Source: Alkalihalobacillus sp. TS-13 (lineage in GTDB: Bacteria; Bacillota; Bacilli; Bacillales; Fictibacillaceae). Taken from it: 64,000 nt of DNA. Positions 63,401 through 64,000 of the stretch are shown in pieces. Each line of letters begins with the position of its first letter. The first letter of the stretch is position 1. The DNA is taken from assembly GCF_019720915.1 (NCBI RefSeq), contig NZ_JAHKSI010000001.1, positions 1,240,001-1,304,000 on the forward strand, written 5' to 3'. A program made the position numbers and the translations under genes. The notes beneath the pieces are model-generated. The model was given only the letters and a program-made list of their open reading frames with translations. It had not been told where the DNA came from and made no database searches.

Positions 63401-63621
63401 GGAATCCAGCGGTTGAAGAACAGGCTGCAGACCGCGCCCATCGCATGGGACAGAAGAATACAGTTCAAGTCATTAAGCTGCTTGCGCGAGGAACGATTGA
63501 GGAAAACATGAATGAACTGCAGGAGAAAAAGAAAAGCTTAATTGAAGAGATCATCAACTCTGATGATAGGACGGTTAGAAGCCTGACCGAAGAAGATATT
63601 CGTGAAATATTAATGATATAG
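60406..63621 (+). CDS. SWIM-domain SNF2/RapA-type DNA-dependent ATPase
   Basis: The start is GTG 60406 behind GGAAGGAGAGCGG, giving 1071 residues; the frame upstream is leader. A SWIM zinc finger lies near residues 65-85 (C-S-C-P, then E-C-Q-H). After a long region of unknown fold, the SNF2 motor occupies about 620-1070: motif I DDMGLGKTLQ near 643, motif II F-F-D-E-A-Q near 742, ALTGTPVENSLEELW near 772, and the helicase C part with ISLKAGGTGLNLTGAD near 985 and DRAHRMGQ near 1020. Proteins like this (YwqA and relatives) are thought to remodel protein-DNA or stalled polymerase complexes. Codon choice (many CTG, CAG) differs from the AT-rich genes just before. Confidence 0.93.
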   Translation: MDINLTHKRIKELCGTVSFKRGDVFFRNNKVTINQNNAESCEATVSAAEDFFVTIKKDTESSFKITCSCPKLASFDKECQHVAAVLLAIYEQQQSGSPQVNDFEEHAAVMENTLANGLLTLFNDEPVRSSGHQLHFENREVLQSEFTCLPVHLGKGQYLFALKLKIGPIPVLDIRQFLQSVKVGKPSLLSLSFTYAPNLHCFTPESDAVLQQLIQVVHDESVYINALKDDYDYSASKDMLLIPPTSWERLKPALAHAEKVKLQITGKTFDQMAFSNDHLPLRFELSEIERNCYLKINGLDRLIILNSYSSVLFGGKFITLKKEDCQRLYDLTQMLETAGKNQIPIAQEQMEFLLEKVAPGLRKLGDVQISENLAQRFMKTPLVAKLYLDRLRNRLLAGLEFHYENIVINPLERREPRGGARIIRDVEKEDEILQLMEETSFAKTDGGYFLQNDQLEYEFLYHVVPKLQKRVQIYATTAVRNRIFRENAKPQIRIKMKKERTNWLEFKFEMTGISDQEIRDILFALEEKRKFYRLKNGALLSLEAREFEEIQRFLRAVPEQAEDLESGLNMPIIQGLKMLDTVSDQDTFRQEECFRSFLKTLEDPSSLQIPVPESLDQILRDYQKHGYRWLKTLAHNGFGGILADDMGLGKTLQSIAFIQSELPNIREKKRPSLIVCPSSLTYNWLSELMKFTPEIQAVVFDGNQIERLQLQKELEGIDVVITSYPLLLKDIKWYEMQDFHIVFFDEAQAFKNPVTQTARAVKKLKSNHRFALTGTPVENSLEELWSIFHVTFPELFQGLKDFSNLTRKTIARRIRPFVLRRLKEDVLSELPEKMELIDSAELLPDQKKLYAAYLAKLREDTLKHLNKDSIRKNRIKILAGLTRLRQICCHPALFVDGYKGSSAKFEQLKRIIEESRLSARRVLIFSQFTKMLDLIGRELALEGLPFFYLDGQTPSEERVEVCRRFNEGERNFFLISLKAGGTGLNLTGADTVILYDLWWNPAVEEQAADRAHRMGQKNTVQVIKLLARGTIEENMNELQEKKKSLIEEIINSDDRTVRSLTEEDIREILMI

Positions 63622-63691
63622 GAGATAGAGGATGTGGGAAAACCTATATAAAAACCTATATAAAGGGTCGGAAGTCACTGCCCATACTAGT

Positions 63692-63985
63692 TTAGAAAAA
63701 GAACCCCTGTCTTTCTAAAAAATCAATGACCCAATTCCATATGCTGAGTACGATAATCAGTACAAAGGTCAAAGCCATTGTGCCGATTGCAAGATAGCCG
63801 AAGATGCGAATGGGTGCCGGAAGTTTTTTCATGTTCACTTTGGAAAGGTTTTTGGTTGGATACCCTTCAATACGACCGAGATGGTCCATCGCATCGTTAT
63901 AAGCTGTTGAGTCGTCGTCTCTGCTTCGGTACTGTTCCAATTGCTTTTCGGTGCGCTTTTTGACCTTTTCCAATTCCTTCTCCAT
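63692..63985 (-). CDS. Small membrane protein with charged N-terminal helix
   Basis: The 97-residue protein starts at ATG 63985 with a perfect AAGGAGG site at the window edge. The first ~45 residues are a charged helix (E-K-E-L-E-K-V-K-K-R-T-E-K-Q-L). The later part holds one long hydrophobic span (residues ~63-90, I-F-G-Y-L-A-I-G-T-M-A-L then I-V-L-S-I-W-N-W). It ends in an aromatic tail. No family is recognised. It is convergent with the helicase gene. Confidence 0.65.
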   Translation of the reverse strand: MEKELEKVKKRTEKQLEQYRSRDDDSTAYNDAMDHLGRIEGYPTKNLSKVNMKKLPAPIRIFGYLAIGTMALTFVLIIVLSIWNWVIDFLERQGFFF

Positions 63986-64000
63986 GGTGGATACCTCCTT

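Noticed and set aside
60406-63621. SNF2 helicase as part of an anti-phage system
   Set aside because: It has a SWIM finger like the common YwqA-type proteins and no nuclease, methylase or other defence gene beside it.

Overview
The window looks like chromosomal DNA of a salt-tolerant, spore-former-type member of the Bacillaceae (low-GC Firmicutes). The support is strong Gram-positive ribosome binding sites, many TTG and GTG starts, proteins of Bacillus type (LysA, OdhAB, TcyP, YkuK, YjzC and YflT-like proteins) and a complete-looking ectoine breakdown region. A Pseudalkalibacillus- or Fictibacillus-like genus is a guess; no rRNA or tRNA is present to settle it.

Region 1 (1-10.5 kb) is one tightly packed plus-strand operon for corrinoid uptake and late cobalamin assembly. 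It encodes the BtuF end, BtuC, a BtuD-CbiZ fusion, CbiB, a CobD-type decarboxylase, CobU, CbiP, CobS, CobC, a shortened second CobU-like protein, a PduO-type adenosyltransferase and a probable alpha-ribazole transporter/kinase pair. Most genes overlap by a few bases, and a terminator closes the operon. No corrin-ring genes are present in the window, so it reads as salvage: import, amidohydrolase remodelling, aminopropanol attachment, adenosylation and nucleotide-loop assembly.

Region 2 (10.5-24.4 kb) is mixed. It holds a YkuK-like protein, an acidic LPXTA surface protein with its class D sortase, and then a class I cyclic-di-GMP riboswitch in front of a lone PilB/GspE-like ATPase. That ATPase carries its own N-terminal MshEN-type domain and is followed by a response regulator. 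After these come a beta-lactamase-fold hydrolase, a guanylate-kinase-like protein with an altered P-loop, a Cys-rich four-helix protein, an MFS exporter, an LVIVD propeller protein and a glutaminase.

Region 3 (24.8-37.5 kb) holds odhAB (2-oxoglutarate dehydrogenase E1 and E2) and assorted metabolic and stress genes: an MBL-fold enzyme, an FMN reductase, a CBS protein, a YeeE/YedE sulfur transporter, a DCC thiol protein, an aldo/keto reductase, ilvE and a lipoprotein.

Region 4 (38-52.7 kb) is an ectoine/hydroxyectoine catabolic region: eutB, a PucR regulator, doeA, eutC, a cystathionine-gamma-synthase-like gene, an M20 deacetylase, a homoserine-dehydrogenase-like gene, an aldehyde dehydrogenase and a BCCT transporter. 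An Lrp/AsnC regulator and lysA follow. The usual DABA aminotransferase (DoeD) and the AstE-type DoeB are missing, and other enzymes stand in their places.

Region 5 (53.4-60.3 kb) is visibly AT-richer and partly decayed. It has a class IV aminotransferase, an AhpD-like protein with a divergent Rrf2 regulator, the cystine transporter TcyP, a broken FMN reductase and a frameshifted small gene. It ends in a SWIM-SNF2 helicase and a small membrane protein.

Three families of intergenic repeats are scattered through the window: six copies of a 175-480 bp element with inverted ends, four copies of a hairpin cassette that always sits just behind a plus-strand gene, and two copies of a 150-170 bp hairpin repeat in the AT-rich segment.
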